Assembly (NCBI GenBank): GCA_035628505.1
Contig: DASPJR010000184.1
Span: 26,193-90,192 of the forward strand
Direction of reading: 5' to 3'
Length of the DNA: 64,000 bases
Origin: DASPJR01 sp035628505
GTDB lineage: Bacteria; Planctomycetota; SZUA-567; H5-PLA8
Part shown: one piece after another, positions 1-9,260 of the stretch
Numbering within the stretch: the stretch's first letter is position 1
Layout: every line of letters starts with the position of its first letter
Notes under the pieces: generated by a model
What the model saw: only the letters and a program-made list of their open reading frames with translations
What the model was told of the DNA's origin: nothing
Databases searched by the model: none
Program-made: the position numbers and the translations under genes

Positions 1-525
1 CTTTGAGCCCACAGCGACCAGCGGCGTGTGTTTCTGCTGAACCAGCGGTGAATCGAGCAGGAACGCGGGCAGATTTGAAAAGAACACGCCGGCCAGGCGC
101 TGCGCTTCGATGTCCTCGCGCAGGCGGTCCATGTCGGGGCTCATGGGACGGTCGATGCCGTAATAAAATTTGGCCTCGCGCCCGGGTGATGCGAAAAGCT
201 TCTGCGCTTCTGCTTCGAGCACGCGCCAGTAATGCACCCATTCGTCGCGCGCGCTGGCGGGGCCGTTGATCACGAAGCCGAAGTTGCGCGTAAACGGTGG
301 AGCGTCCGCGGCGAACGTTCCGTCTCGGCCGCGCGAACAGACGAAGCCCTCACGGATGAGCTCGTCAATCACGCGCTGCAGCGTCATCGGGCTGATCTTC
401 AGGCTCTTGATGAGTTCCGTGCGCGTGGGCAGGCGCGAGCCCGGCCGCCAGCGGCCGCTGCGCAGCCGCGACTTGAGCGCAGTGAGCACGCGACGGCTCT
501 TTAATTCTTCATCAGTACGCTCCAT
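1..525 (-). CDS. GntR-type transcriptional regulator (partial)
   Basis: This frame is open from an ATG at 525 to the left edge, giving 175 codons. The first 70 residues form a GntR-style winged helix, with a GSRLPTRTEL segment, SPMTLQRVIDEL as recognition helix and the wing RDGTFAA. From residue 78 a LacI-like ligand-binding domain begins (NFGFVINGPASARDEW), so this is the chimeric GntR/periplasmic-binding type that usually senses a sugar or related ligand. It is divergent from the secreted protein at 635 and probably controls it and itself. The C-terminal half is outside the window, so the ligand cannot be guessed. Confidence 0.85.
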   Translation of the reverse strand, partial: MERTDEELKSRRVLTALKSRLRSGRWRPGSRLPTRTELIKSLKISPMTLQRVIDELIREGFVCSRGRDGTFAADAPPFTRNFGFVINGPASARDEWVHYWRVLEAEAQKLFASPGREAKFYYGIDRPMSPDMDRLREDIEAQRLAGVFFSNLPAFLLDSPLVQQKHTPLVAVGSK

Positions 526-604
526 GTGTACTGACTATGCCGCAGCTCTCGAAAAACGCTAATATTTCCGGATTTTTTGCGACATTGATACACTACATGT
601 GTAT
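512..604. promoter_or_regulatory. Divergent control region with two inverted repeats
   Basis: A 17-base inverted repeat, ATACAC-N5-GTGTAT, lies at 588-604, 30 bases before the secreted-protein start. A second, TCAGTAC-N9-GTACTGA, spans 512-534 and covers the regulator start codon. Both contain CATGTGTA (523-530 and 596-603), spaced 73 bases apart, close to seven helical turns. The arrangement fits an autoregulating repressor; binding itself is inferred. Confidence 0.5.
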
Positions 605-634
605 TGAACAGGTGTGATGAGGAGGTTACCTGGG

Positions 635-3600
635 ATGCGAACACCTTTGCTGGCAATGACATTCGTTGTGACGTTCTGTTTCAGAGCGCTTTGCGCAGAA
701 GCGACCGGCGTCTCTGTCTCGTACACGCTTCCAGCCGATGGGCCACTTCCAGCCACCTACCTGGTGACGCTGGCGGTGACCGATCCGAAGAATCCGGACT
801 GGATCGTGTCACAGTTTGTGAGCGGCGCGGCGCGGACGGTCACTGCCGAAAACAAAGGGAAGTTCACCGAAATCTGGAACGGCCTCGACGATAATCACAT
901 GCCCGTTCCTCCTGGCGAGTACGGCCTGAAAGGAATTTTTTCGCCGGCAAAGAAGTGGGCGGTCGATAACGAGTGGCACGCCGTGACGCCGCAGTTCGTC
1001 ACCGGCGCTTCGTCGTTCATGCCGCCTAGAGAACTCGCCAGCAAACCCGAACCTTTTCACGGAGACCCGTGCGGGGCGCCGCTGATGGATGTGGCCGTCG
1101 GGCGAAACGGCATCGCCGTGTTCTACTATCAGTATCTTGAGAACGGCCTGAACAATCCGATGTTCGATCTGAATAAGCCGGGCGCGAGCTACGAACAGTT
1201 CGTCCGCGCGTTCAATTCGGGCGGCGCCGGCGGCGGTCCGTGCGTCACGACCGATGGCGAAACCGTCTGGGCGTTCTCAACCGACGGTGGACCGAAATTC
1301 GTTTACCGCGCCGACGGCAAATCGTTCGGCGTGAGCCACGGCGCCAATCGCGCCAATTCCTATCTGCCCAAGGGCTGGGTCACCGCAATGGCCTGCTGGC
1401 GCGAGGCGGAAGCGCCGTTCGTTTATGTCGCGCAGCGCGGCGCGATCGTGAAAGAAGACGGGCGCCGGCACGACAAATTTTATGAAAGCAAAACCGAGCT
1501 GGTCAACACGATCACCGTTCACGATGGCGCGAATGGAAAAGTTCTTGCCGAGGTGCCGGTCAAGAACCCGCAGGCGCTCGCGGTGCTGAAGAACACGCTG
1601 TTTGCGCTCGCGCAGGACGGCGAAAACTTTCAGGTGCTCTCCACGGAGATTAAGGCCGGCATTCCTGCCGCCGAGTGGAAGAACGAGTTTAATGTTCCGC
1701 CATCGATCCGACCCGCCGACCTGGAGATTGACAGCCGCGGCCGCTTTTACCTCAGCGATTCTCAGGCAAACAAAGTTTACCAGCTCAGCCGCGACGGAAA
1801 GATCACGCTCACGTATGGAAAGCTTAGTGCGCAGAAGCCGGGCGCATACGACCGCGAAACGTTCATCGCGCCCGCAAAGCTTGCGACGTGGACCGACAAG
1901 GACGGCAATGACCGGCTGATCGTTGTTGAAAAATCCGGCCCCAACCGCGTAAGTGAATGGAGCGCGGACGGAAAGCTGCTGCGCGAATTTCTTTCGCTGC
2001 AGACCAAGTGCAACGACGGATACGGAATCGATCCGGAGAATGCACAGCATGTTTACATTCCCGGCCACGATGGCTGGCTGACGCGTTTTGTCGTCGATTA
2101 CACAAAAGCCGAGTGGCGCGTTGACGCCGTGTGGCCGAACGTCGGCAACGATCCGCACGTGCCCGAGTTCCGCAAGCCGGCGGCGATTCGCGTCAACAAC
2201 CGTTTGTATCTCGCCAGCGGACGCGACGCGGCTGTGTACCGCATCGATGGCGATCGCTGCGTGTTTTCGGCGGCTGTGCTGCAGAGAGAAAACAAGGAAC
2301 TCGCATTCTGGAACGATGCCAATGGCAACGGCGCCGTTGATGAAGCGGAGATCCGTCCGGCTCCGCCGGGGCCTGCGGTCGTGTTCTCGTATCACGGGCA
2401 GAATTTCGGCGACGATCTTTCGTACCTGGTCGTCGAGCAGGGCGGAAAGTCCGTCTGGCGGCTGGGGCCGGCGGAGTTCGATGCGCATGGCAATCCCGTG
2501 TTCAGGGAATGGCAGAAGCTGTTCACGGATCCCATTTTTGAAGCGCGCGCCGCCGGCAAGGCGGATGCGATTCATGGCGGAAACGAACTGGCCAATGCAT
2601 TCACCAGCGACTGGTGCCACGCCGACGGCCTGCCGCAGGAAGGCTACGTCGTGGGCGCACGCGGCGGAAAGAACTTCAGCGCCAATGACGGCTCGCAATT
2701 TAAACTTTCTTTCTACGCGCCCGATGGAAAAGGCGGCTACCGCCTGAAATGGCGCACCGGCCGCGCGGCGCTGCAGAATCTCGCGGCGCCGGGTGAAATT
2801 TATGGCGGCATGCGGCTGCAGAAGCCGATTAACGGCCTGATCAGCCTCATCGACCAGACGCGCTGCGGCATCCTGCTTTACACAACCGACGGTCTGTATG
2901 TCGACACGGTTTTTCCGGACGGCCGCAAATTCAATCCGCAGGCCATCGGCATGTATTCGCTGCCGGGAGAATTTTTCGCCGGCTCAATTTTTGAAAATAA
3001 GGCAACGGGCAAAGTCTGCTTCGCGCTCGGCAAATACACTCCGATTCTTTTCGAAGCGCAGGGCTGGTCGCTCACCGAAAATCCCGTGCGGGCCATTAAA
3101 ACGTTGCCGCCCAGCGTCAGCATCTCGGCGTCGGAGATCAGCAGCGCGCCTGAGATGGCGCTGGTGCTTCGCGGCGGCGCGGGTGTGGCGAAGGTCGCGC
3201 GTTTCACTCCGGCAGTCGGCGGCGCAAAAGCGACGACGTCGCTCGAAGGCTGGGAATCCTGCAGCGCGGTGCGCTTCCAGTCGGACGAAAAACAGAGCGT
3301 CGAAGTGCGCTGCAAGTACGATCCAGACCATCTGTACCTGCGCTGGCACGCACGCCTGGCGGGGAAGTTTCAGGCCAAACCCGCTGCGGCAATGGAACGC
3401 CTCTTCACGCACGACCGCCTCGCCGACACGCTGAGTTTTTATATTCAGGGCAACGAGAAAGCGCCGACGGCGAAATCAACCAACGGGCGTCCCGGTGATG
3501 TCCGCTTTGTTTTCAGCCTCGTCGCCAGAGACGGCGCGGTGAAGCCGGTGTGCGTGGGCATGTATCCCGAATGGAAAGGCGCGGGGCCCGCGCAGCCGCA

Positions 3601-4531
3601 GGTCTTCCGCACGCCCGTCGGTGAAGCAACGTTCGCTCACGTGGGTGTGCTCAGCGAGGTTCAGCTTGAGCATGCCATCGACAAAGATGAGAAGGGCTTT
3701 GTGATCAGCGCGGTGATTCCGCGCAGCGCGATTCCACATCTGCAGCGCAAGTTCGGAGGCGATTTGCGGACGATGATCAACTTCGAAGCGACTTTTGGCG
3801 GGCACAACAAATTCTGGTGGGCCAACAGCGACGGCTCGGCCAGCCATGAAACGTACGACGAACCGTCCGAAGCGCGGCTCTATCCAGGATCCTGGGCGCC
3901 GGTGCAGTTCGAGGGCATTGATGGCGGCCTGATCGTGCGCAACTGGACGATCTGCGGGCCGTTCGGCGGGCCGGGCGCGGAGAAGTTCAAGGACGATCCG
4001 AATGGAATTTTTCCGGGCACGAATAAAAATTTCAAAGACGTTGTGGCCGATTTCTGCAAGAGCGCGATCTATCCGCCTGACAAAGGCCCGATCGATTTCA
4101 ATGCACGCTACTCGGGCGAGATGATCCAGGGCTACTGGAAGCCGATGGACGGCATCAAGTGGCGCGGCGCGAGCGTCGCCGAGCTCGATTCGCGCGTGAT
4201 TCTCGGCTCCTCATCGCAAGTCTGGTACGGCGCCACGTGGATCTACGTGCCTGAAGATCTCTCGCTCGAAGTGGATTTCCACGGCCACCCGATGACGACG
4301 CTGAGCTGGACGCTCAATGGCCAGCCGCTGAAGGTCGGCAAGATGAAAGAGGCCGGCTCGCTGCACCGCATGAGCGCGCGCGAGAGCGTCGCGTTCAAGA
4401 AGGGCTGGAACCAGATCGTGTTCCGCGGCTTCTGCGTCGGCTACCCGCCCTTCCGCGCTGGCGTGACGCTGGCCGGCCCTGCCGAGAGCCTGTGGAAAGT
4501 GAATCTCTCCGGCGCACCGAAAACGGAATGA
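635..4531 (+). CDS. Large secreted protein: FlgD-Ig-like, beta-propeller and CBM9-like domains
   Basis: The ATG at 635 follows GAGGAGG (619-625) with good spacing, so I prefer it to earlier in-frame starts at 614 and 617. It gives 1298 residues. A signal peptide covers about residues 1-21. Residues 80-105 resemble a FlgD-type Ig fold (WNGLDDNHMPVPPGEYGL). Residues 130-800 hold propeller-like blades (RPADLEIDSRGRFYLSD, NHL/SMP-30 style), interrupted by an EF-hand-like loop, NDANGNGAVDEAE, near 560-575. Residues 870-1100 look like a CBM9/DOMON-type carbohydrate-binding domain. No catalytic motif was recognised. A surface or periplasmic role in binding or processing polysaccharide, controlled by the divergent regulator, is inferred. 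Confidence 0.8.
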   Translation: MRTPLLAMTFVVTFCFRALCAEATGVSVSYTLPADGPLPATYLVTLAVTDPKNPDWIVSQFVSGAARTVTAENKGKFTEIWNGLDDNHMPVPPGEYGLKGIFSPAKKWAVDNEWHAVTPQFVTGASSFMPPRELASKPEPFHGDPCGAPLMDVAVGRNGIAVFYYQYLENGLNNPMFDLNKPGASYEQFVRAFNSGGAGGGPCVTTDGETVWAFSTDGGPKFVYRADGKSFGVSHGANRANSYLPKGWVTAMACWREAEAPFVYVAQRGAIVKEDGRRHDKFYESKTELVNTITVHDGANGKVLAEVPVKNPQALAVLKNTLFALAQDGENFQVLSTEIKAGIPAAEWKNEFNVPPSIRPADLEIDSRGRFYLSDSQANKVYQLSRDGKITLTYGKLSAQKPGAYDRETFIAPAKLATWTDKDGNDRLIVVEKSGPNRVSEWSADGKLLREFLSLQTKCNDGYGIDPENAQHVYIPGHDGWLTRFVVDYTKAEWRVDAVWPNVGNDPHVPEFRKPAAIRVNNRLYLASGRDAAVYRIDGDRCVFSAAVLQRENKELAFWNDANGNGAVDEAEIRPAPPGPAVVFSYHGQNFGDDLSYLVVEQGGKSVWRLGPAEFDAHGNPVFREWQKLFTDPIFEARAAGKADAIHGGNELANAFTSDWCHADGLPQEGYVVGARGGKNFSANDGSQFKLSFYAPDGKGGYRLKWRTGRAALQNLAAPGEIYGGMRLQKPINGLISLIDQTRCGILLYTTDGLYVDTVFPDGRKFNPQAIGMYSLPGEFFAGSIFENKATGKVCFALGKYTPILFEAQGWSLTENPVRAIKTLPPSVSISASEISSAPEMALVLRGGAGVAKVARFTPAVGGAKATTSLEGWESCSAVRFQSDEKQSVEVRCKYDPDHLYLRWHARLAGKFQAKPAAAMERLFTHDRLADTLSFYIQGNEKAPTAKSTNGRPGDVRFVFSLVARDGAVKPVCVGMYPEWKGAGPAQPQVFRTPVGEATFAHVGVLSEVQLEHAIDKDEKGFVISAVIPRSAIPHLQRKFGGDLRTMINFEATFGGHNKFWWANSDGSASHETYDEPSEARLYPGSWAPVQFEGIDGGLIVRNWTICGPFGGPGAEKFKDDPNGIFPGTNKNFKDVVADFCKSAIYPPDKGPIDFNARYSGEMIQGYWKPMDGIKWRGASVAELDSRVILGSSSQVWYGATWIYVPEDLSLEVDFHGHPMTTLSWTLNGQPLKVGKMKEAGSLHRMSARESVAFKKGWNQIVFRGFCVGYPPFRAGVTLAGPAESLWKVNLSGAPKTE

Positions 4532-4537
4532 GCCTTT

Positions 4538-4605
4538 GGGTGGGCTCGGACGAAGTCCGGGTCGCTCAGTGCCTTCGGCACCCGGACTGACGTCCGGGCC
4601 ACCCC
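4538..4605. repeat. Imperfect palindromic intergenic repeat
   Basis: The 92 bases between two convergent genes hold a near-palindrome: GGTGGGCTCGGACGAAGTCC pairs imperfectly with GGACTGACGTCCGGGCCACC, around a GTGCCTTCGGCAC hairpin. It could end transcription from both sides, but it lacks a clear T-run, and its form is like the GACAGGAGTGTC element at the right edge. I read it as a dispersed repeat that may also act as a terminator. Confidence 0.55.
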
Positions 4606-4623
4606 TTCTCCTGTCCGCATCCC

Positions 4624-5409
4624 TCACTTCAACTCAACCAGAATGCGGAAGCCTATCTTCGAGGTCTTGAACGATTCGGGAGCAAGCGCGCGTGAGCCGG
4701 TGCGGCAGGCGACGGGTTCATCCAGCCACGAGCCGCCACGCGAGACGCGAATGCTCTCCTCGCCATCTCTCGCGGCTGGAATCACATCGGCGCACCACTC
4801 GGCGACGTTGCCGAGCGTGTCGTACAGGCCCCACGCGTTCGGCGCTTTCTTGCCAACCGGGTGCGTTTTGTCGCAATTGCCTTTGAACCACGCGAGCTGA
4901 TCTAAAATGTTGTCGCCCGTGCCGGCGTAATACGCGCCGCTGCTGCCGGCGCGGCAGGCGTATTCCCATTCCATTTCGGTCGGCAGCCGAACCCTTTTTC
5001 CGCTCTGCTCGCTTAATTTTGTGCAGAACGCCACCGCGTCGGCCCACTTCATCTGTTCGACAGGCGAATCGGCCGCAGCGAAGGTGCTGGGATTGGTGTC
5101 CATCACGATCGCGTACTGCGCCTGGGTGATTTCATGCCGCGACATATAAAATGGTTTTTCGATCGTCACCGTCGTATCAGGCTGATCCTTGCGTGGCCGG
5201 GGCGTGAATGTTCCGGCAGGAATCAGCGCGAGCTGAATCTTGACTCCGGCGGGCGTCGCAAGAGTCGTCTCCACCGGCACGCCGAGCTGCGTGGCGGCAC
5301 TCGTCTGCCTGGGGTCGAACGCAAAGCCCTGTGGCGAACTCGATCCGCACCCGGCGAAGAGTAATAGAAGGAGCGCTGCAGAAACTGCGGTCTTCACAAG
5401 CGCGGCCAT
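4624..5409 (-). CDS. FGE-sulfatase-family lipoprotein
   Basis: The frame extends to 5475, but ATG 5409 begins a clean lipoprotein signal, hydrophobic with lipobox LFAGC at about residues 15-19. The 261-residue protein has a formylglycine-generating-enzyme fold: MSRHEITQAQYAIVMDTNPS, a VRLPTEMEWEYACR block, GNVAEWCAD and RGGSWLDE near the C-terminus, ending with KIGFRILVE. Members with this fold serve as sulfatase-maturing enzymes, but many bacterial ones act as binding or structural lipoproteins. The two active-site cysteines of true FGE were not confirmed. The convergent neighbour is the secreted protein, so both may act at the envelope. Confidence 0.85.
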   Translation of the reverse strand: MAALVKTAVSAALLLLLFAGCGSSSPQGFAFDPRQTSAATQLGVPVETTLATPAGVKIQLALIPAGTFTPRPRKDQPDTTVTIEKPFYMSRHEITQAQYAIVMDTNPSTFAAADSPVEQMKWADAVAFCTKLSEQSGKRVRLPTEMEWEYACRAGSSGAYYAGTGDNILDQLAWFKGNCDKTHPVGKKAPNAWGLYDTLGNVAEWCADVIPAARDGEESIRVSRGGSWLDEPVACRTGSRALAPESFKTSKIGFRILVELK

Positions 5410-5562
5410 GGGTAGAGCTCCACTGAAACGATCATCAGGGAGCGAACGGCTCCGTTGACGCTGCTCGATCAGCACTGAATCTGGACTGGCGCGGCGGCGT
5501 GCTGAAACTTAATTTCGCTGCTGCAAACAGGCTCCTGTCCAGCGCCTTGGATATCTACACGG

Positions 5563-7572
5563 GTGATCAAGAAATATCTAGATTGTTTCAGGCAGCAGTT
5601 CAGCGACCTGCCGCTCTTTGCGCTGCTGAGCCTCTGCTGCGTCGCCGCCGGGATTGCTCTGGCCAAATGGCTCGCCATTGTGCATGCATTCGAAGGCAGC
5701 GGCCTCGGCGAGCGCCTGGCGGCGTTCCCGGTGGCGCTCTCGCTGGATCTGTGCATCCTGGCCGGCGCGGCGATCCCCGTTCTGCTTCTGCGCCGCGTTA
5801 CGATCTCTTCCACAGCCGCTCGCCGTGTTCTGATTGCCGGCATTTATCTGCTGCTGGTGCTCTGGCTGCTGCTCACGTTTATCAGCCTGGAGATTTATAA
5901 ATCGCTGGGCTCGCCGCTGAAGTACCACATCCTGGTCGTTTCGCCGAAGCTGGCGAAGTATCTGCTCCAGCCTGGCCTCACCGGAAAAAGTGCGTCTGAT
6001 TTCATCGGGTTTGCGTTCGTCGTCTGCGCAATCGCCATTCCGCCGCTCTTCTTTGAGCGGCTTCGAAGCGTGCTGGTGCTGAACGAACGCTGGCGAGCCT
6101 CGGCGTGGGCGTTAGTGCTGATTCTGCTCGGCGCAGGCGGCGCACTGGCGCTGCTGCCGGCACGAGGTTTTCGCGAGATGGCTCTGCGCAACATGACCGT
6201 GCTGCAGATTTTCATTCCGGATGATCCATCACTGCGCAACCAGATCGCGCCGCCCTCGCCTGCTGAAATCGCGACGCTGAAAGAACTCTGCACGCCGGCG
6301 GTCCACGAGGACGCTGCGCGGCGCTTTTCGAGCCTGCCGCGGAAGAAATACAATATCATCGTCTGGGCCTGGGAATCGGTGGGCGAGCGCTATCTAAAGT
6401 CGCATCATCCGCTCGGCCAGGCGCAGACACCCAATCTCGACCGCATCGCCGCGGCCGGCGCGGTGCGCTTTTCGAAGTGCTACGTCGAATCGCCGCTCTC
6501 GATTCAATCCGGCTGGTCGCTGCTGACGGGCTGCTCGCCGCCGGCGCGGCCGATTGTGTTCCTGAAAGGCGAACGCTACCCCGAGCAGCACGGCTACCTG
6601 CCGAAAGTTTTAAAAGAGGCCGGCTACCGTTCGGTGCAGCTCAACGGAGCCGATACGAACATCTGGAACATGGTCAAGCTGCTGAAGGTGGCCGGCTACG
6701 ACTTGTTTGAAGACTGCAACCAGTTGCCGAAGGGCGATCGTGCAGCGCGCTATGGCTGGGGCGCGGAAGATGAGATTCTGACTAAGCGCTTCTGGGAATG
6801 GGTTGACGCCGGCCCGAAGGAACAGCCGTTCTTTGCGGTGCTGTGGAATGTCGAGACGCATCATCCCTATGTGTTTAAGAACATGCCCGCAAGCCTCGCC
6901 AGCGCCACGCAGCTGATGCAGTACAACAAAGCGATCGAGCACACCGACGCGGTGATCGGGCAGCTTTACGACGAACTCGTCCGCCGCAAGCTTGATGAAA
7001 ATACAATCCTCGTCATCGCCGGAGACCATGGTGAAGGCCTGGGCCGGCCGCCGCGTCCGTTCGACCGCGCACACTCGATGCTGGTCTACGAAGACGACAT
7101 TCACGTGCCGATGCTGTTCTGCCATCCTGCCTTAAAGAAGGACGGCGGCGTAGTAGACCACCTTTGCCTGTTCACCGATCTGAATCCGACGCTGCTGGAT
7201 CTGGTCAGCTGCAACGTGCCGGCTGGGATTGAGGGGCGGTCGCTGGCCAGGCCGTATGAATCGCGCCCGCTCTTCTCGCGCTCGATTACCTGGTGGCCGC
7301 TGAGTGTCCGCGCCGGCAGGTACAAGGTCATTCTCAACAGCCCCGAAGCGCTGCCGGAACTTTATGACATCGAAGCCGATCCCACTGAGTCCGAAGATAT
7401 TGCCGGAAGGCAGATCGATATCGCCAATGCGCTGACGGCATCGATGCTGCGCATGTCGGCCGAGCGCATGAAAAAAGATTTCACGTTTGAATACGGTTTT
7501 TCATTTATTCCGTCACAGCAGAGCGGAAATGCGCCGACCGCCGTAGATATCCTTAAACCCGCACAGAAATGA
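5563..7572 (+). CDS. LtaS-like membrane sulfatase/phosphotransferase
   Basis: The 669-residue protein starts at a GTG (5563) without a strong ribosome site. Residues 1-240 hold about five membrane helices, followed by an extracytoplasmic alkaline-phosphatase/sulfatase domain. Visible motifs are IIVWAWESVGERY (metal-site Glu, about 262-275), SIQSGWSLLTG (probable nucleophile region, 313-323) and VIAGDHGEG (metal Asp-His, about 485). This layout matches lipoteichoic-acid synthase and related phosphoglycerol or phosphoethanolamine transferases. In a Gram-negative cell it probably decorates a periplasmic glycan or lipid; the true substrate is unknown. It stands alone between the lipoprotein and the aminotransferase. 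Confidence 0.85.
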   Translation: MIKKYLDCFRQQFSDLPLFALLSLCCVAAGIALAKWLAIVHAFEGSGLGERLAAFPVALSLDLCILAGAAIPVLLLRRVTISSTAARRVLIAGIYLLLVLWLLLTFISLEIYKSLGSPLKYHILVVSPKLAKYLLQPGLTGKSASDFIGFAFVVCAIAIPPLFFERLRSVLVLNERWRASAWALVLILLGAGGALALLPARGFREMALRNMTVLQIFIPDDPSLRNQIAPPSPAEIATLKELCTPAVHEDAARRFSSLPRKKYNIIVWAWESVGERYLKSHHPLGQAQTPNLDRIAAAGAVRFSKCYVESPLSIQSGWSLLTGCSPPARPIVFLKGERYPEQHGYLPKVLKEAGYRSVQLNGADTNIWNMVKLLKVAGYDLFEDCNQLPKGDRAARYGWGAEDEILTKRFWEWVDAGPKEQPFFAVLWNVETHHPYVFKNMPASLASATQLMQYNKAIEHTDAVIGQLYDELVRRKLDENTILVIAGDHGEGLGRPPRPFDRAHSMLVYEDDIHVPMLFCHPALKKDGGVVDHLCLFTDLNPTLLDLVSCNVPAGIEGRSLARPYESRPLFSRSITWWPLSVRAGRYKVILNSPEALPELYDIEADPTESEDIAGRQIDIANALTASMLRMSAERMKKDFTFEYGFSFIPSQQSGNAPTAVDILKPAQK

Positions 7573-7688
7573 GACCTGCACTGTTTCTATGAAGCTGCGG
7601 CCCTGCTGAGACCGATAACAGGCTGTACGCCGAACTTGTCCTCGCCCAAAACACGGTGTACACTGCCCTGTTGAAAGGACTAACAAGG

Positions 7689-8981
7689 ATGCCGTCGCTG
7701 GATACTAAACTCAAGACCGAACCGCGTGCCAAGCCCTCGTCTTCAGGATTGACCACGGGAGTCGCCGCAGCCGCCGCTCCGCTGGAAGGCATGCCCGATC
7801 TGGAGCACGGCCGGCTGAGCCTGCTGCCGAGCTATCTGGCCAGCCGCATCAATGCACAGAACGACGCCCTGCGCGCCCGCGGCATAGACGTGATCGATCT
7901 CGGAATGGGTAATCCGGTTGACCCGGTCGCTCAGAACGTGATTGATACGCTCAAGTCGCACCTCGACAACGCAGCCAATCACCGCTACGCGCCCGCGACG
8001 GGCATCCGGCCGCTGAAGGACGCGTTCGCGCGGCATTACGCGCGGCAATACAACGTGGCCCTCGATCCGGCGCGCGACATCATTGTTTCACTGGGATCCA
8101 AGGACGCCTTCAGCCATCTGTGCCTGGCGATACTCGGGACACGCGACGCCTGCGTGCTGCCGACGCCGGCGTACACGCCGCATCTTTATGCGCCGCAGAT
8201 TGCCGGCGCGCATGTGGCCGGCGTGTTCCTGGAAGAGGAAATTCCGGGGCAGAAGCTGATCACGGATATCAAGAAGATCTTCGAGACGCTGCGCCCGCGT
8301 CCAAAGTTCCTGATCCTGAATTTCCCGCATAATCCCACGGCCCGCACCGTCGACCTGCCGTTCTTTGAAGAGATTGTCGCACTGGCGCGGAGCTACAAAT
8401 TCTGGGTCTTGAATGATCTGGCGTACGGCCATACATGCTTCGATAATTATCGAGCGCCCAGCATCCTTCAGGCGAAGGGCGCCAAGGACGTTGCGGTCGA
8501 AATGTTCACGATGTCCAAGCCTTACAGCATGGCCGGCTGGCGCATCGGCTTCCTTGCGGGAAATCCGCAGGTGATCGACGCGCTCTCGCGCATCAAGCCC
8601 TATTACGACTACGGACACTTTATCCCCTTGCAGCTGGCCGCGGTCGTGGCGCTGGATACCGGCGATGAGTACATCCGCTCGCAGTCGCGGGTCTATCAGA
8701 GCCGCCGCGACGTGCTGCTTTCCGGCCTGGAGAAAGCCGGCTGGGGACGCACGATCCGCAACCGCGGAACGATGTTCTCCTGGCAGCCGCTGCCCGAACG
8801 CTTCAAGAGCCTCGGTTCGCTCGAATTCTGCGCGCAGCTGGCGGAGAAATCCGGCGTGAGCTTCTTCCCCGGCGCGGGCTTCGGCGAAGAAGGCGAAGGC
8901 TTCGTGCGCATGGCGCTGGTCGAGCCCGATGAGCGCATCCAGGAAGCCACCGAACGCATCGGAAAATTCCTGGGCAGCTGA
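7689..8981 (+). CDS. Class I/II PLP-dependent aminotransferase (AlaC/DapL-like)
   Basis: ATG 7689 follows GAAAGGAC at about ten bases and gives 430 residues. After a 35-residue N-terminal extension the fold-type I aminotransferase runs to the end: GIDVIDLGMGNPVDP, LILNFPHNPTA with the conserved Asn-Pro, VLNDLAYG with the cofactor Asp/Tyr, and FTMSKPYSMAGWRIGF with the Schiff-base lysine near residue 276. The sequence style is that of the AlaC/YfdZ and LL-diaminopimelate aminotransferase group, which makes alanine or lysine precursors. The exact substrate cannot be read. It is monocistronic as far as the sequence shows. Confidence 0.88.
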   Translation: MPSLDTKLKTEPRAKPSSSGLTTGVAAAAAPLEGMPDLEHGRLSLLPSYLASRINAQNDALRARGIDVIDLGMGNPVDPVAQNVIDTLKSHLDNAANHRYAPATGIRPLKDAFARHYARQYNVALDPARDIIVSLGSKDAFSHLCLAILGTRDACVLPTPAYTPHLYAPQIAGAHVAGVFLEEEIPGQKLITDIKKIFETLRPRPKFLILNFPHNPTARTVDLPFFEEIVALARSYKFWVLNDLAYGHTCFDNYRAPSILQAKGAKDVAVEMFTMSKPYSMAGWRIGFLAGNPQVIDALSRIKPYYDYGHFIPLQLAAVVALDTGDEYIRSQSRVYQSRRDVLLSGLEKAGWGRTIRNRGTMFSWQPLPERFKSLGSLEFCAQLAEKSGVSFFPGAGFGEEGEGFVRMALVEPDERIQEATERIGKFLGS

Positions 8982-9007
8982 ATTTGCCCGGCAAATGATT
9001 TCTATTG

Positions 9008-9200
9008 AAACCGCCAAGACGCCAAGGCGCCAAGTTTTTTCGGCTTGTCGAAAGACGATGGGTCGTAAACTGTTCAATGGTTGATTCACTCAAGACGTCA
9101 GGCCCGAAGGGGCCGCGCTAATATAGCCAGGGGCGGAGCAGAGCGCAGCCCTTGGGAGTAAACGCATAATTCATTTGAAGCCCTGAAGGGGCGAACTAAA
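9008..9200. repeat. Intergenic repeat block before scpB
   Basis: The 279 bases between the aminotransferase and scpB contain no convincing gene. They begin with a CCGCCAAGACGCCAAGGCGC tract (9011-9030), then a block at 9098-9200 with GGCCCGAAGGGGCC, AGCCAGGGGCGGAGC and AGCCCTGAAGGGGCG segments that read like a dispersed repeat of the GAAGGGGC type. I know similar tracts from PVC genomes; no second copy of this block occurs in the window. Confidence 0.5.
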
Positions 9201-9260
9201 AAACATCCCGTGATTTAACGAAGCCGCAACGAAGAGCATCAAAGCGCATCAAAGGGCATC

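Noticed and set aside
1277..2698. Long minus-strand frame of 473 codons
   Set aside because: It lies fully opposite the secreted-protein gene, has no signal or family motif, and arises from the codon bias of the plus-strand gene.
8088..9089. 333-codon minus-strand frame
   Set aside because: It is antisense to the aminotransferase and shows no protein features.
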